Position numbers and translations under genes: made by a program
Assembly (NCBI GenBank): GCA_950295325.1
Contig: OX485803.1
Span: forward strand, 25,172,001 to 25,236,000
Reading direction: 5' to 3'
DNA length: 64,000 bases
DNA from: Polytrichum commune
Lineage: Eukaryota > Streptophyta > Polytrichopsida > Polytrichales > Polytrichaceae
Part shown: positions 45,901-58,360 of the stretch, piece by piece
How the letters are laid out: each line of letters starts with the position of its first letter
Numbering within the stretch: position 1 is the first letter of the stretch
The notes under the pieces: generated by a model
What the model was told of the DNA's origin: nothing
Databases searched by the model: none
The model's input: only the letters and a program-made list of their open reading frames with translations

Positions 45901-48900
45901 CTTAAGAATTCACAAACCTTACCTGGAAAAAATCTCCTTTAGCTAATAGGAAGTAGTCCTTCAGGGCCTTCAAGTGACCAATGAGGTCAGCATGAATGAC
46001 CACCAACTGCAATGTACTCATAAGCATGAAAATTCCATAGTCAGCAACTCTACTTTCAAAAAGAGAGATGTGCATTGACCAGATATTTTCAATATCTACA
46101 AACTAGTATCCCCTACATTTCCATATGAAGCACCTCAACAGTTTCCCCAAAGCACAGGATAACCAGGCTTATATCTGTTATGGAAACGTTTTCCACATTA
46201 AGGTGTTTTAAAAGCGATTATCCACAACCTAATTGAGGATGCAAGCAACTCAAAGATAGTCATTCAGAAATATCAATTGAAGCTCTTCTGTGACACAAAG
46301 AAGGCACTAGAATATTTAATAAGGAAGCAAGTCTTCACACAAAATAGAGGCAGCTGAGTAAAATACTTGGGAAGACTTTGAGGTTATCTTTGTTCCTTTC
46401 CCTAATTATGTACAACAATATCCTCCTGCCTCTATCGTATGTAAGTGGGACTAGTAAAGCAGCAGATACCTGCCAAAGATGAGTTGCTGCAATAGTTCGT
46501 ATTGAGTCCACAGCCCGCTCAAATGTCAGCTTATGAAAGTCTGGAGCTTTCTGCAGATCACAGAGAACTTTATCACTTACCCTGTAAAGCCTCGCCGCAT
46601 AAGTCACTCCTCAAACGAAGTGTCCTTGCAACTAACCAATTTTTGAAGAACATCTGATAAGATAAAGTATTACCTTGAGATCTCGAAGCATGGTTGCAAT
46701 ACTTTCAGCTTCTGCAGGAGGGAGAAGCTCAGGTCCTTGATATCCTCCGATTGGAGATACAGCATACTTTGCTGTCGGACCATCTGCTCGGTTGAAAGAC
46801 TTTGACGAACCCCTTTGAGATGCTAATACCTGACTTTCAAATGTCAAACTGGGATTTCGAAGAACTCGAAGAGCCTTGCCTACAAAGAGAATTGATTCTG
46901 CCACCTGCAGTGAGATATACTCTGGCAGCATCTCCTGCACCACAAGGGATCTAAAATAAACTTCCAGAAAAAATTCTCACCCAATTTTACAACTGACATA
47001 GATTAAGTTGGACCTGGGGTCAAAACTGAATTGCAGGAACATTCACACAGAACTTATTTGCAAGGAGTTAAAGTGATTTGAACTTAAGTATAGGAGATTG
47101 ATTTTCTATGAATTCAACTCGCCTAACAGTCTTAGTTGTGGGTTGTAAGATGTATGGACCAGCCCTAAAACTGCCAGGCACGTTAGAGAGTCGAGGACCA
47201 AGTGGATCTATGAAGTGAAAAGGGAAAGTGCTAACTTGACACTGTACTAAAGTAAGCACTATTTTGTGGTCAATGGAAAGATTAAATATACCCCTGTGGT
47301 TTACATTCAGAAACATGGAAGTATCATAGGGGTATGCACCTTACTATGGAGAAAATTACATGGTCAAAGAAGAAGAGTAGAAGTGGGATTGTAGGCACAC
47401 AAACCAGATGTACACAAAACCCTGAGTGCCAATCTGCCAAGCGCGCTTCCTCTGTTGCCTGATCTCCATCAGCAGAGCCTTCCACAGCTTGCTGTCTGTA
47501 AAGGTGTAAGACTCTGTAAGCTTAGAAGATCATGGGCATTGCATAAGTGAGCTGAATGTTGACATAATGTGACCACTAGCAGATAACAAAGTGGCTTCAA
47601 GAGAGCTTCATAAAGCAAGCCTTAGGAGGCATGAGAGATATACATATCCTGACCACATTGCATCCTCAACCATACTGTGCTTCCGATGCACTTAAAATGA
47701 ACCAGGAAACTACATGGGCAAAAAAATCCTTCAACTTTCCTGTCCGGAGATATGAGACTCAGTGAACTTTAAATATGTTGGACATATAGAACAGCAAGAA
47801 CACCTTTCAACCAGAAACAAATTTCTACATGTAAAATCAGATATGTATACAGGTTTCAATACCATCAACAAGCTTCACAGCACATCAAGGACGTAAATCA
47901 GGGTGTATTTACAATTCACAAGACAATATTGCAAGCACTTCATATGCATACATGATGTACATTTTTTTTTAAAAAGGTATCAGGACAAAAACCAGGATAT
48001 ACCTACTCACAAAAAACTCCTGATGGTGATCTTGTAGTAACCCATACACCATCCATGCTGACAACTGCCGATACATCACCTGATGCCCATGCCATAGCAA
48101 CCTAAACTCCAACCAGGCCCCTTCGTCATCAATATAAACAACAATCGCTCAACCACCTACATAGTTGCCACATCATAGAACAACAACTCCTTCTCCAGGC
48201 ATACTATCAGGTATTTTTCATCAGAAGCTCCATCACCATGTTAATCGGAATTCACATGAAACTAGTGTGGGCATACATAGTTGGTAAGCCATACATACCT
48301 TTGCATACACGCTTGTAGCTCTGGGATACCGCAGTGGCATTTCGCATGAAGCAAATTCAACAGCCGTCCTCCTCTTAGTCCCTCCCTTTCTACTTCTCGA
48401 ATAAGAGCATATAGTGGCGGTAACAAAACTTCAAACTGCAGCCATTTGAGAAACAAATCAATCAGGTCCATAGACTTACAGTTATTTTGCAATCATGTTG
48501 ATTAGTAAATTTGGCTAGAATTACTTCAACAGAGATGCATGACACCAAAATTACTAACAAACTTAAACCATATGTTGACCACCTGAATTCTATATTTGAG
48601 TAATAACAGAGAGATATGGCATTTGAGAAGAAGTGCACTGATAATTAACCTGGTAAAGGCCCTGTGTGACTGCAGCAAGGACAGGCACTGGATCACTCAT
48701 CAAAGATTGCTCCACTTGAAGCACAGCTGATCTGTAAACTGCCAGCACTTCTGTGATACCATTGGCAAGGGCTCTGCAGTACACACTTCGTTGTGCCACA
48801 GTTGTGCCTGGCATCTGAGGTTGCCGATTAGAGTTAATCCAGCTCAAGTTGCGTGAATTCACACAGAAATTGTCCAGCTCCCGATAGAAGAAGCCCAGGT

Positions 48901-50071
48901 GAAGAAGACGATCCAACACCTCCCTATAATACAAAAATACACGTGACTAAAGAAGACATCCACCCCGGACTCAATACAACTTAAACCAAGGAAATCACCC
49001 ATGTTTGAATTCGTAACAGCCAGGGTGGCTTGAACCCGAAGCCTTACCCCAGATCCTATGGGCTCTTTGAGGTTAAGCTGCCTAAGGCCCGAATAGTACT
49101 CCGATGGATGACCTTCCTAGCACTTGATTCCCAGTGCACCCTACCACCTGTGTCCACCCAAGTCATAGTGGACGTATCCATGTGAGCCAAATTTGTTCAA
49201 CCCACCACGTGGGAACCTAGGGATGATGTGCAGGCTGGCTTGTCAATGTGTTCACTCTTGAAAGGTGGCAGTACTTTTGGAGGGACCTGTAGTTCTCGTC
49301 GGGATTACACATAGCCTTAGATCAACTCGAAGACGAAGCAACACACAATAATGTGCGCCAGTGGCAACATTAGAGTCATCTTTCTTTCTTCTTTCATAAA
49401 AGTGTCATGCACATAAGGTAGACCGGTGTTAATCCAACACCCCCAAAATGTTATCAACTATATTTGAGTGGTATGTAGTTAGGTCTGGATCTAAGAATGG
49501 GCACCAAAAAAGACATGTTAAAAAGAGACTGGACTACCTGCTCAATAGTTCTAGGCTCAATAATTAATAAAATTGGGGGCCCTATATGACCATTTACTGG
49601 ATACAAAAATCTTCACTTTGATAATTAATGAGATATTTGCACTAGCTCCAAAAACTATGAGGAAAATCGCACGGCACAATTTGGATTTGCTAATCATCTC
49701 ACACTACTTGCGTGTTTTGAGTTTCGTATGCTATAAAACTGGGTGCAGAGAGAAAAGTGTCCGTTTAAGGCCCATTTACCTTACTCGGAGAAGAAAAAAA
49801 TTTAAATCCACCTCATTGCATTGCCACGGACAAGAAACACTGACCTCTCAGAATCTTGTAGGAACGTGAGGTCAGGGGCGACGCGGAAGGTGCACTCATC
49901 ACTAACAACAACTTCAGCTCCATCCGCCTCCGCGGAGTCTTCTGAACCCTCCTTCGCGCGACGCGAGGGTTTGTTCGGTGTACTCAACCCTAGAGCCACC
50001 GTCTGCTCCTTCACATCCATGAACACATCCCCGGTACATCCCACCAGCGCCAGCAACAACTCGTGCAACAT
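42936..50071 (-). CDS. GCP4: Gamma-tubulin complex component 4, 16 exons
   Basis: GCP4 is a subunit of the gamma-tubulin ring complex that nucleates microtubules at the nuclear surface, cortex and phragmoplast. The joined protein is 728 residues, close to the roughly 745 I recall for Arabidopsis. It starts MLHELLLALVGCTGDVFMD, the hallmark GCP4 N terminus, and keeps LGFFYRELDNF, ANGITEVLAVYRSAVL, the motif LLNLLHAKCHCGIPELQACM, WMVYGLLQD, EYISLQVAESILFVGKA and FERAVDSIRTIAATHLWQ (grip1 region). The C-terminal gamma-tubulin-binding half has DWPLQLLFTKDVL, RLKRIQLELEKSW, MPMWRVRQHM, LQFYIQ-VDVIESQW, FHQEYLAALISQSFLDIGSV and APFLRQFLLRLNYNSFFEATARG. The last ten residues (RPRTSSLVH end) differ from the usual RPALPL-like end. 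No frameshift or stop was seen. Confidence 0.93.
49002..49199 (+). mobile_element. Cassandra-like solo LTR carrying a 5S rRNA sequence
   Basis: A 198-base unit starts TG (TGTTTGAATTC) and ends CA (TTTGTTCA). It is flanked by the perfect 5-base duplication ACCCA (48997-49001 and 49200-49204), the mark of LTR retrotransposon integration. Most of the unit is a 5S rRNA-like sequence (see next entry). Cassandra TRIM elements are known to carry 5S sequence in their LTRs. No second LTR, primer-binding site or polypurine tract is present, so this is read as a solo LTR left by recombination. It lies in GCP4 intron 1, antisense to GCP4. Confidence 0.8.
49023..49141 (+). other. 5S rRNA-like sequence (119 nt)
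   Basis: The segment spans the length of a 5S rRNA, from GGGTG at the 5' end to GTGCACCC at the 3' end. It keeps recognisable blocks in order: GATCC, GTTAAGC (box A start), TAGTACT, GATGGATGACC (box C, usually GATGGGTGACC) and the closing stem. Many positions differ from genomic plant 5S, so it is not an ordinary 5S gene copy. Retention of the internal promoter boxes makes RNA polymerase III transcription conceivable but unproved. Confidence 0.8.
49415..49782 (+). mobile_element. MITE family D copy in GCP4 intron 1
   Basis: About 368 bases with imperfect terminal inverted repeats (AAGGTAGACCGGTGTTAATC against AAGGTAAATGGGCCTTAAAC). The internal sequence is shared with 24140-24495 and 62783-63169, including TTTGGATTTGCTAATCATCT and a conserved right end GTGTCCGTTTAAGG. 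No coding capacity. Confidence 0.65.
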
Positions 50072-50194
50072 GGCTACCCTTCCCGCTCCTCCTCCTCCTC
50101 CACTCTGACTACAACTACAACCTTAATCCTAAACCTAACCCTTGCTGCTCCTCCATAAGCTCTGACTCGCCATGGCCAGGGCTTCTCTGCAATC

Positions 50195-50208
50195 AGGGTT
50201 TAGGGTTT
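50195..50208 (-). promoter_or_regulatory. Telo-box upstream of GCP4
   Basis: Reads AAACCCTAAACCCT on the minus strand, 124 bases before the GCP4 start codon. Telo-boxes (AAACCCTAA) are known in promoters and leaders of plant translation and cell-cycle genes. A degenerate telomere-like stretch also lies at 50125-50142. Confidence 0.6.
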
Positions 50209-50227
50209 ACTTCCACGATCATTAAAA

Positions 50228-50233
50228 TGGGCC
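50228..50233. promoter_or_regulatory. Site II-like TGGGCC element
   Basis: TGGGCC lies 20 bases beyond the telo-box. The telo-box plus site II pairing is an established arrangement in promoters of genes expressed in dividing plant cells (TCP-type factors), which fits a microtubule-nucleation subunit. A single 6-base match is weak alone. Confidence 0.4.
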
Positions 50234-50239
50234 TCGCAT

Positions 50240-53200
50240 TTTCCAAGCATCATCGTCTCTAAAATTCTAATCACCCAAGTAAGTACGTAGAATCTGAAAT
50301 TGCTTCTCTCATGATCCAAGGAAGACAAATTCTTTCGCAATCATGAAATACTTCAATCGTATGCGGGCTCATTTCGAAGACTCCTCCTGTCTCCGAAGAA
50401 TGTCTCGTGCGAAGAGCCTCGACACATGCCGGAAAGTGATCAGTGGATGGATGAATATCTCTGTAATGGATGAATAGTTGACATGTAAACGAATGAAAAT
50501 ATCACACTATTTTGTGACAGCACAGGGGGTCGCAATTGTGCGATGGGATTTTTCTAAAAGTGAGTGCTCAAACCCAACTTCCTAAGCCTATGACAGGTAG
50601 GATTTTTTCTGTTTTTTTTTTGGTTTTTCGGGCAGCCTGGTGGCACATGTAAAATAAATAAAGAGCATAGAAGTGTCATCCATATTATGAATGAGAACAA
50701 CATACATGGATGAAAATGAATATGGATGAAAATGGTCAAAATGGAATATATTTTGGCCAGTTTTCTCAGATTTTGGCATGAGTCACTTCAGTATATTATT
50801 ATTATTATTATGATTCCGTTGTTTCTCTTTTTTATTATACTTCGCACCCCAAAAAAAATTTGATAAAAGGGTTGTTTGGAACACATTTCACTTAACGTTG
50901 GTTATGGAATTTTCGTGGGATGCATCCGTAGGATCTTGAGACACATGAGATGAGCTACTTTTAGGAGGGGAAATGGGCATAAAATATCCTCTGGATTTCA
51001 TATTTTAACCTTCAAAGGAAGGGGTGCATGGAACAATGTCATGTTTTACCCCCAAATTTTGTAGCTTTGACCCATCAAAACGACTTGGAAAATGAGTGGA
51101 ATGGTTGCGTAAACCACTGCATGGGAACAACTCAACAATTGAGCACCTCCACAAGGTCTCGAGCCAAAATGTGCAAACAATTGGGGATGGCTACCATGCA
51201 ATAATTGGGGTATGTGAATTGTCCCATTGTTTTTCACTACATTTATGCAAAAGCATTCCTTAAAAATTCAAGTGTGTCCAAAAGTCAAACCAAACAGTCA
51301 AGGCATTTGGACTATTTTGACGTGCAATCGATTATAGAATACAAACCGCTCGTTTTGCATAATTTGTTTGAACTTTCCAATGGCCGATAAAAATGTGAAC
51401 TTGTGACACATTTCAAGGAGCATATATTCAATTTTCTTAAGTGGTTATATAGGTGTGCATAGAGTGAGTAGGGTTGAGTTGGTGTTCACCATTTACTTTT
51501 AGGCTATTCCAACCAATGAGTTCTTGTATTGTTCATTCAAATAATGTTACGTGTGCTTGGTTGAGGAAAATATCACACTATTTTACACCCATAAGTAAGT
51601 GTTTGAATAGTGTTAGACTTTGAATAAGATGAATCTATTTTAGAAGTGGAAAAATAAACTTTAAAAAAAAATCCTATTTGTCATTGCTCCATATAACCAT
51701 GCCATTGCAATTGAATTTCAATCAACATGAAGATAGTTGTTTGTAGCAAGCATGGAGATCAACACCCGAGTAGGCTATTGACCATGAACATTTCAATTTT
51801 TGAGAATCGAAGGCCAAGTAAACCAAGTAGATCATTCACCGCAAATTCCTAGATGCTAGAGAGAACGGAAGGTGGTTGCGTGCACACATATAAGAAAGCA
51901 ACATTCATCAAGGGGCTTCCTCTTTCGGACTACATTGCTTATTAAGAATATCGTGGGCATGCTTATAGTGTGACTCGCCCTTTGTTGCTCTATGGTGTGG
52001 TCCACGATATATACTATCATGCATCAAAATAGTGTAGAACCCCGGTAACGCTTAAATCCTCGACCACTCATTATTTTCTCATTCATTCACTTCTAGTTGT
52101 GGGTAAGGCATCAATCGAAATCATTTGAGAGTGTGAATCCAAAGAGCATAAAAACTCACTTCTTAAGTCTAAACTACGAGGGACAAAAACATTAAAAAAG
52201 CAGCATGATGTGTGTCTTGAAAGTATATGCAACTAATTCTCTTATGTTCAAATTATCACTATGGCCAAATAGTAAAGAGTAAGGAGACAATCTTGGTGTC
52301 CTTAGAAATAGCATGAGAAGCTCTACAAGACAAGTTGTGTTTGAGTAAAAGAACAAGATGCAAAGGAGATATCATCATTTGTTCTTGGACTTCTAATTTT
52401 ATATAAAATGCATGTTGAATATAGTGTGCAACCACACTATTACCAATGATTTTTTGGTGTTGGTTTCTTGATTTACAATATGGCTCACATTATTTACAAC
52501 AAATCATGTAGTGGAATCACAAGTTGGCACCTAAGCAATGTGATTGAGAAATATTTCACTTTTGACATGACATGGAGCCCTTGCCTTTTTCCTTTTTTTC
52601 CTATTGTCATTTTTTTAATGGCATATGAGAGGGGTACTAGAGCTAATGAGAAACCAAATTGGTAGGGAGACAACAATCAAAACACCCAAGTTAACAACAC
52701 ATGTGAAAATCACCAATTTTGCGGTAAATTTCAATTTTGAGGCCCGCCTCACTCATCTTGAAAGATTGTATGTATCATGCATGTTCACTCAACAACCAAT
52801 AGTTTTTTATGTTGAGAAACTTAATTAGGTATTTCCTTCATGAACGTGTGTATTAGGATGATAGGGAATTGGTAATTTCAGTCCCCCATCTTTGAAGCAA
52901 ATCAATCAACTAGTGCCTACGTAGCATAATAATGTATGATGAAGGATCACATGTTGGATTGGGCTTTGTGGCATCCATGTAAACTCATCCATCATGGACA
53001 AAATTAATAAGAAGTAATCAAGACAAACCTCCTCCAATGTTGGAGGATTGCTTCATTCCAATTTTATTTCATTAAATGGATTTCGGGTCCTTAGTGCCAA
53101 CTTTGGAGTCGAATAACATGAACACAATCATTTCAAGCCACATAATAGTTTATTTGTGTTCCCCTTCCCAATGGAGGAGTTTTTATAGACATCATGAATC

Positions 53201-54498
53201 CTTGGCCTCATGCGTTACTCATCTATTACAATGGTAATATATTGTGATTATATCATATTGCTTGTATTTAACCTACCATGCCAGGGATTTGTGGTGAAAA
53301 TGCTAGGAGCCATTTAGTGACTCGGAATTAACTACTTAATGCACAATTTATATATGAATTAGCATTGCAATTCCCATATTAGTCCAATGAGATTATGTTA
53401 GGATAAATCAACCATAAACCAATAGAGGTTGATATGGTTGCCAAGCTACAAACCAACATGTGTAGTGGTAAATCTTATCATTGATCCGGGCCGCGGTGAG
53501 TGAGGGAAGGTGCTGAGTCCAGAAACGGACAAGAGAAGGGTCCTTGGGAAGGCTGCTGGAGGTAAGGTTGCAGACAAATCGGGTTGGAGCGACAGTGCAT
53601 GTTTTGCTCTTGTATGTGTGTGTTGAGGTTGTGTTGACAAATATATGTGTTTGGTTGTTGGATCTAATCAAATAATTTTTACAATTTCATATTGTTCCTC
53701 AACTTAGGAAATGATATAGTTCTCACTCATCTCTTATTTGTGTTCTTGGACAAAGAACCATGCTCATTGACACAACGTTCTCGGATTTATCAAAGGTTGT
53801 CAAAGGCATTTAGCAACTTCAACGAGATTTATCCAAAAACGGAAACTTAACAAATGGCATGAATAATTTAATACCACCGAACAAGAGACTACCATGCCAT
53901 CGTATGACATGTTGAGCATGTTGTGGCCTCTCACAATCATTCCATGGATAGATGCTTGTAACCATCAATTTGCAGATTAGATCCATTGTCCATTAGAATC
54001 GTGATTGGAAATGTGTAAATTGGATATCGAGCACAACTACCGCCATCCTACCTAGACCACTTCCATGGACGATATATTTTTTCATAACCTTCAAATACAA
54101 AAGAAATCGTTGAAAATATAAATTAAATTCTAAATGTCTTGGCAAAATGTTGAGTTTTAAGTTTGTCAAAATATGTTTTTGGAAGAAAAAAAAACATTAA
54201 ATATATGATTCATGGGTTTGGAACCACTTGGGTAGGCGCTCCCATTCGCGGAGCTGCAATAATGAATAATCTATGATGATTCATAAGCTTTTGACCCAAG
54301 AATGTTGTAATATGCATCTAGTGTGAGACATCTGAGCTATTATGGACAACGTGGGCATTGGCGGTGGAATCGTCGCCTTGCCTTTCTAAAGATGGTCAAC
54401 CTGTTGGTGGGGGGGGGGGGGATGTTGACCAAATGACACATTATGACCTAAACATAAATTTATATGTATGTTAACATGTCAGGACAACATGGGCCCAT
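50240..54498. other. Intergenic, no gene seen
   Basis: AT-rich. The stretch 52080-52240 resembles 61680-61790 (TTCACTTCTAGTTGTGGGTAA, then CTCACTTCTTAAGTC-like sequence), a decayed dispersed repeat. Other frames are short and unsupported. Confidence 0.4.
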
Positions 54499-54642
54499 AC
54501 TACAACATTTATGATATTTAGTGTCACGTGAATAATAGTGTCAATTACCATATTTTGAGGCGTATGCTAGGTTACATTATGACCACATTATTATGATGTC
54601 AATATTATGAGGTTTACAAGTTGACTAAAACGTGCACTAACG

Positions 54643-56040
54643 ACACTTGGCATTAGTATGCTTAATAATATCTTCCTCTTGAGTCTTGCATACTAAAATG
54701 CAAACACATGCTCGGGGAGTTCACTACGATAATATTAGTAAACAACGTGCGGGAAAATATAGGGTAATTTATATTCACAAAATGAAAAACTTAGAATTTT
54801 CTTAGAAGTAATATAGGTGAGTATGTATGATAAAATTTGTATTATAAATAATATAGGCTTGATACAAATAACGCATATTTTTAAAATATTTGTAAAAATA
54901 TATTGTAGGATTTAAGGATCCTAGGTTTTTTTGAAATAAGGTGTCCTTTGTGTTCAGAGGCGGGAGGATTTTGGATGAAAAACTACGTCGATTCAATTGA
55001 AAAAATGGGATGAAAGAGTGATGAGGGCGGATGACGGATTAGGGTTTAGGAAAATTTGGGGGAGAACGTTGCTGGAGGATTAGGTTTTGAGAGTTTTTTT
55101 CACTGTTCTGAGAGGTGGGGTTTGCGGTTCAGTGTTGGCGAGAGTTTTTTCTTCGACGTTGTTGACTTTGTGAGAGGTGGGGTTTGCTGGCCTGTGCCTG
55201 TGTTGATTATATACTAGTGTTCTTAAAAGCTAGAAATTGTTTTGCAAGATGAACATGACATCTTTCATTTGCTATGAACAATTTTGCTAGTATTTTTTAA
55301 TGCTAGAAACAATTTCTCAAGATAAATTAGATGAGTTTTAGTTGGTCTTGTGTCTGTTTGCTTCAAGCAGGATGTTGTAGTATTAACTCTATACCCTTCT
55401 ATATTATTGCATGGACCCTATTTTTGCTTGCTTTGTTGTTGGTGTTTTAATTGTTTTTTTTACACTCAGTACCATTGTGTTTAATTGTGCGTGTAATTTG
55501 ATTGAGGAACATGGGCTAATTTTGTTGTTTGAAATTGTTTATGAACACTCTTAATGTAAAACCTTGTTGTGCCTTGGATTTTGGTGACTTAGTACTTTGA
55601 ATGCTCTTAAACCCTTTGGAGCAAAATCAAATAATTATAATGAACATACCTAGCTTAAAATTAGAGCTTCATCAAATTTAAAAGTAATTATAGGGTCATT
55701 TAAAAAACAATAAATTATATAATTATATAATAATACGGTACAAAAAATTAAGGATGGATAATTAAATACCCCTTGAATAAATACCCTTGTCACGCACGTG
55801 TATACATATATACATGTCTAGTGAACTCCCCGAGAACACATGACACTTGGCATTAGTATGCTCAATAATATCTTCCTCTTGAGTCTTGCATACTAAAATG
55901 CAAACACATGACACTTGGCATTAGTATGCTCAATAATATCTTCCTCTTCAGTCTTGCATACTAAAATGCAAACACATGACACTTGCCTATAGGATGCTCA
56001 ATAATATATCCAATTGAATATTAAAATGCAAGATTGTCAT
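54643..56040 (+). repeat. 68-bp tandem array interrupted by a transposon
   Basis: Units start ACACTTGGCATTAGTATGC at 54643, 55843, 55911 and (degenerate) 55979, giving a period of exactly 68 bases once the transposon at 54711-55834 and its duplication are removed. A related single unit occurs at 62351 and at 13760, so it grew out of the CACTA-like repeat. Confidence 0.8.
54711..55834. mobile_element. 1.1-kb DNA transposon with 8-bp duplication
   Basis: Perfect 16-base inverted ends CTCGGGGAGTTCACTA and TAGTGAACTCCCCGAG enclose 1124 bases, flanked by the duplication AACACATG (54703-54710, 55835-55842). It splits a 68-bp tandem array. No convincing coding frame; the part at 54950-55200 is GC-richer and leader-like, possibly captured sequence. 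Confidence 0.85.
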
Positions 56041-56184
56041 CTCAAGTTTCCCAATACACTACTCTAAATATCATACTATAAATTCATTTTTCACTTTTCA
56101 AGTGACACATCGAGACCTCTAGGCATCTAGTTTAGGCCCCTCGCAAATAGTGCACATGATACTACTACCATAAACAATGTAGTG

Positions 56185-57823
56185 ATACACAACAAGCAAG
56201 TTTTGTGTACCCTTTTGTGGCCCACTTTGATGTTTATTGCATCTACATAGCCATTCAAGCCATGTCATAGTGAAGCACTTTATGTTCACGTTGGTCTAGA
56301 ATCACCACAAAAGTCCTTGCCCATTCTATGGATCGGTCCCACCCGATTTGGTCTCACATTCTTCAACCCTTGAAAGCCCCAAGATGTTGTACAAAGACGT
56401 TTCAAGTTATTTGTTATTATCTTGAGTTAGAAATGTCAAAAGGAACTCACACGAACCTAACCCATTTATGAGTTGCATTCTACAATCCAAACATATATAA
56501 GTTTAAAGAGAAGTAATGGAAGCATGTGCTCTTGTGTAATGACCTAAATTTTGAACATATTCCACGTATACCAGACTTATACATAATTATAGTTTCATCT
56601 CCTCCTTGTGGTACATAGCATCACACAAAGCATAACAAGACTTTGTGGGCCAACATTACTAAGGCATGATTCCTCCCCCCCCCTTCTTTATGTTGAGGAA
56701 GAGGGAGTTCACGGAGCTCATTCAGGTTGAGTGAAACATGAGACCATGGATGTGATTGACATGTGCCAGAGTTCATGGGCAAGAGTGGCACTAAGTTAGC
56801 ATATGTACTACCACCTACTTGCCACGCCTTGCCTTGCTTCACATGGACCCAAATAAGGAAAGGGTACTACACTAGGACTTTGAGTGATGTTATGTAGGTC
56901 GGTTTAAAAAAATAGTGTCAATCTTGTCGACTAAGTAAAGTTTGACTTCAAGATTTGTTGGTGGCTCAAATATGTTATTGCGTGGATCTTAAAAGATGTA
57001 TCATAACTTCACTCACGACTAAGCTCTTGCGTTGTGGGTCTAGGGATTAAATGGGCACAATACCTCATTTATTTTGGGACTCTCTTACAAATGAACAAAA
57101 TTCAGCCTAAGTATTGTTCACTACATCACTTCGAACAAGCACATGGCTAATCTCGGGGTTAACTTTTCCCAATAAATTCAAATTAGATATGACAATCAAT
57201 TACGCTCACACAATTTGGACGATCGACACATGCTTGCTAGTTTGGCACAAGAGCCTAGGCCACCCTAACAAAAACACAATCCGGAAATAAAATGTCGGAA
57301 TTCATAGTAATCGTGACATACTTGCTCCATATAGAAACACACTAATATTATGATTGTTAGTGGCTTTAAGGGTTAACCAACAAATGCACCCAACAACATA
57401 GACCTCTAGTGCAAAACACCTCTAAACCTCTTTGGCAACCTAGGTTTTTCCAAATTTACGACAAAACACAATATTTGTTGATGAGATTCAAAGAAACGCA
57501 AACTTTCCTTTTATATATATCTACCTTCGTGCGTGGAAAGCCTTGTGTACAGCCCTAGTTGCAGGCATTGACAAGATCCCAAGCAAAAGGCTAGAAGATA
57601 CACTACCAAGTCCCGTGACCGGAATGGACTTGAATGGACCCACGCTCCCTACCTACCTACCTACTAGTACTTCAGATATATCTATATACAATGGACAATG
57701 TGGCAACGGTGGTGAGGTAGTCGCTCCGCTGTTCCACACCGTTCCATAATGGTGGGGGAGGGGGGTGATGTGTCATATGTACAGTTACAAAGGGTTAGGA
57801 TAGCATGGGTTCATCTAACTCAA
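56185..57823. other. Intergenic, no gene seen
   Basis: No element ends or coding signal recognised; a short CTAC repeat occurs near 57647. Confidence 0.4.
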
Positions 57824-58339
57824 GGGCCACTTTATACATGGCTTGGGGCCGGCATGAGCACTGGTCCGATTCATGTGCAATTTAAGGGCAATTGCATGTG
57901 CCCAACTTTATCACCAACCCGAGCACCAGTCTGACTCGTGTGCAATTTAAGGGCAATTGCACATGCCCAACCTTCTCTCACATGTGAAGTGACGAGGCCC
58001 AATTTTAGGTCTTGTTGTTCTCGAGGGGAAAGTGTAGTGAAGAGAATTAACCTTTTATGGACATGTGACATAGATGTTCATTATCCAACGGATGAGCCTA
58101 GTCTGTCTCATGTTGAGAGTTTGGGTCGAGGAAAAGCTTATCCCGATTTCATCAAACCGGCTCGAATGTTTGGAGCCAAAGTTGTGTCACCTAGGACGTC
58201 ACATGAGATGAGTGAGTGCTCAAACCCAACCCTAGTGAAGAGCCCCTGGGCTGGATTTGATGAAACCGAGCGATCCTATTGGACAATCTTTTTAGAGTTT
58301 AGGCCAACCCTCAATCTGGCCCCAAGTATAAAGTGACCC
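57824..58339. mobile_element. Family B-related MITE
   Basis: 516 bases between GGGCCACTTTATACATGG and CCCCAAGTATAAAGTGACCC. The flanks (CAA, TTA) do not match, so the duplication is lost or the ends are slightly off. A direct repeat of about 66-base period lies inside (TTTAAGGGCAATTGCA at about 57879 and 57945). Confidence 0.6.
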
Positions 58340-58360
58340 TTAGTCACATACATATACTTA

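Larger units (their letters stand above)
42936..50071 (-). other. GCP4: Exon map of GCP4
   Basis: Exons in transcript order: 50071-49845, 48923-48650, 48435-48299, 48101-48003, 47495-47414, 46934-46674, 46550-46470, 46006-45923, 45468-45382, 45150-45095, 44996-44823, 44624-44426, 44126-44038, 43896-43743, 43394-43272, 42995-42936. Phases agree at every junction. The exon 5 end and exon 6 start (TGT|GTACAT to CAG|GAG or GAG|ATG) are the least sure. The exon 12 donor is GC rather than GT. The first intron (921 bases) holds a solo LTR and a MITE; the other introns are 85-741 bases. Confidence 0.85.
54499..56184. mobile_element. CACTA-like repeat (family C), copy 4, split
   Basis: Starts ACTACAACATTTATGATATT and ends CATAAACAATGTAGTG. 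Contains the GAGGCGTATGCTAGGTTACA block shared with copy 3, and the 68-bp array carrying the 1.1-kb insertion. Confidence 0.5.

Noticed and set aside
49023-49060. tRNA-derived SINE head (B box-like GGTTCAAGCC on the minus strand)
   Set aside because: The plus strand explains the same bases better as the start of a 5S-like sequence, and no A box or tRNA fold was found.
49023-49141. Genuine 5S rRNA gene
   Set aside because: Many positions differ from plant 5S, there is a single copy, and it is enclosed in a TG...CA unit with a target-site duplication.
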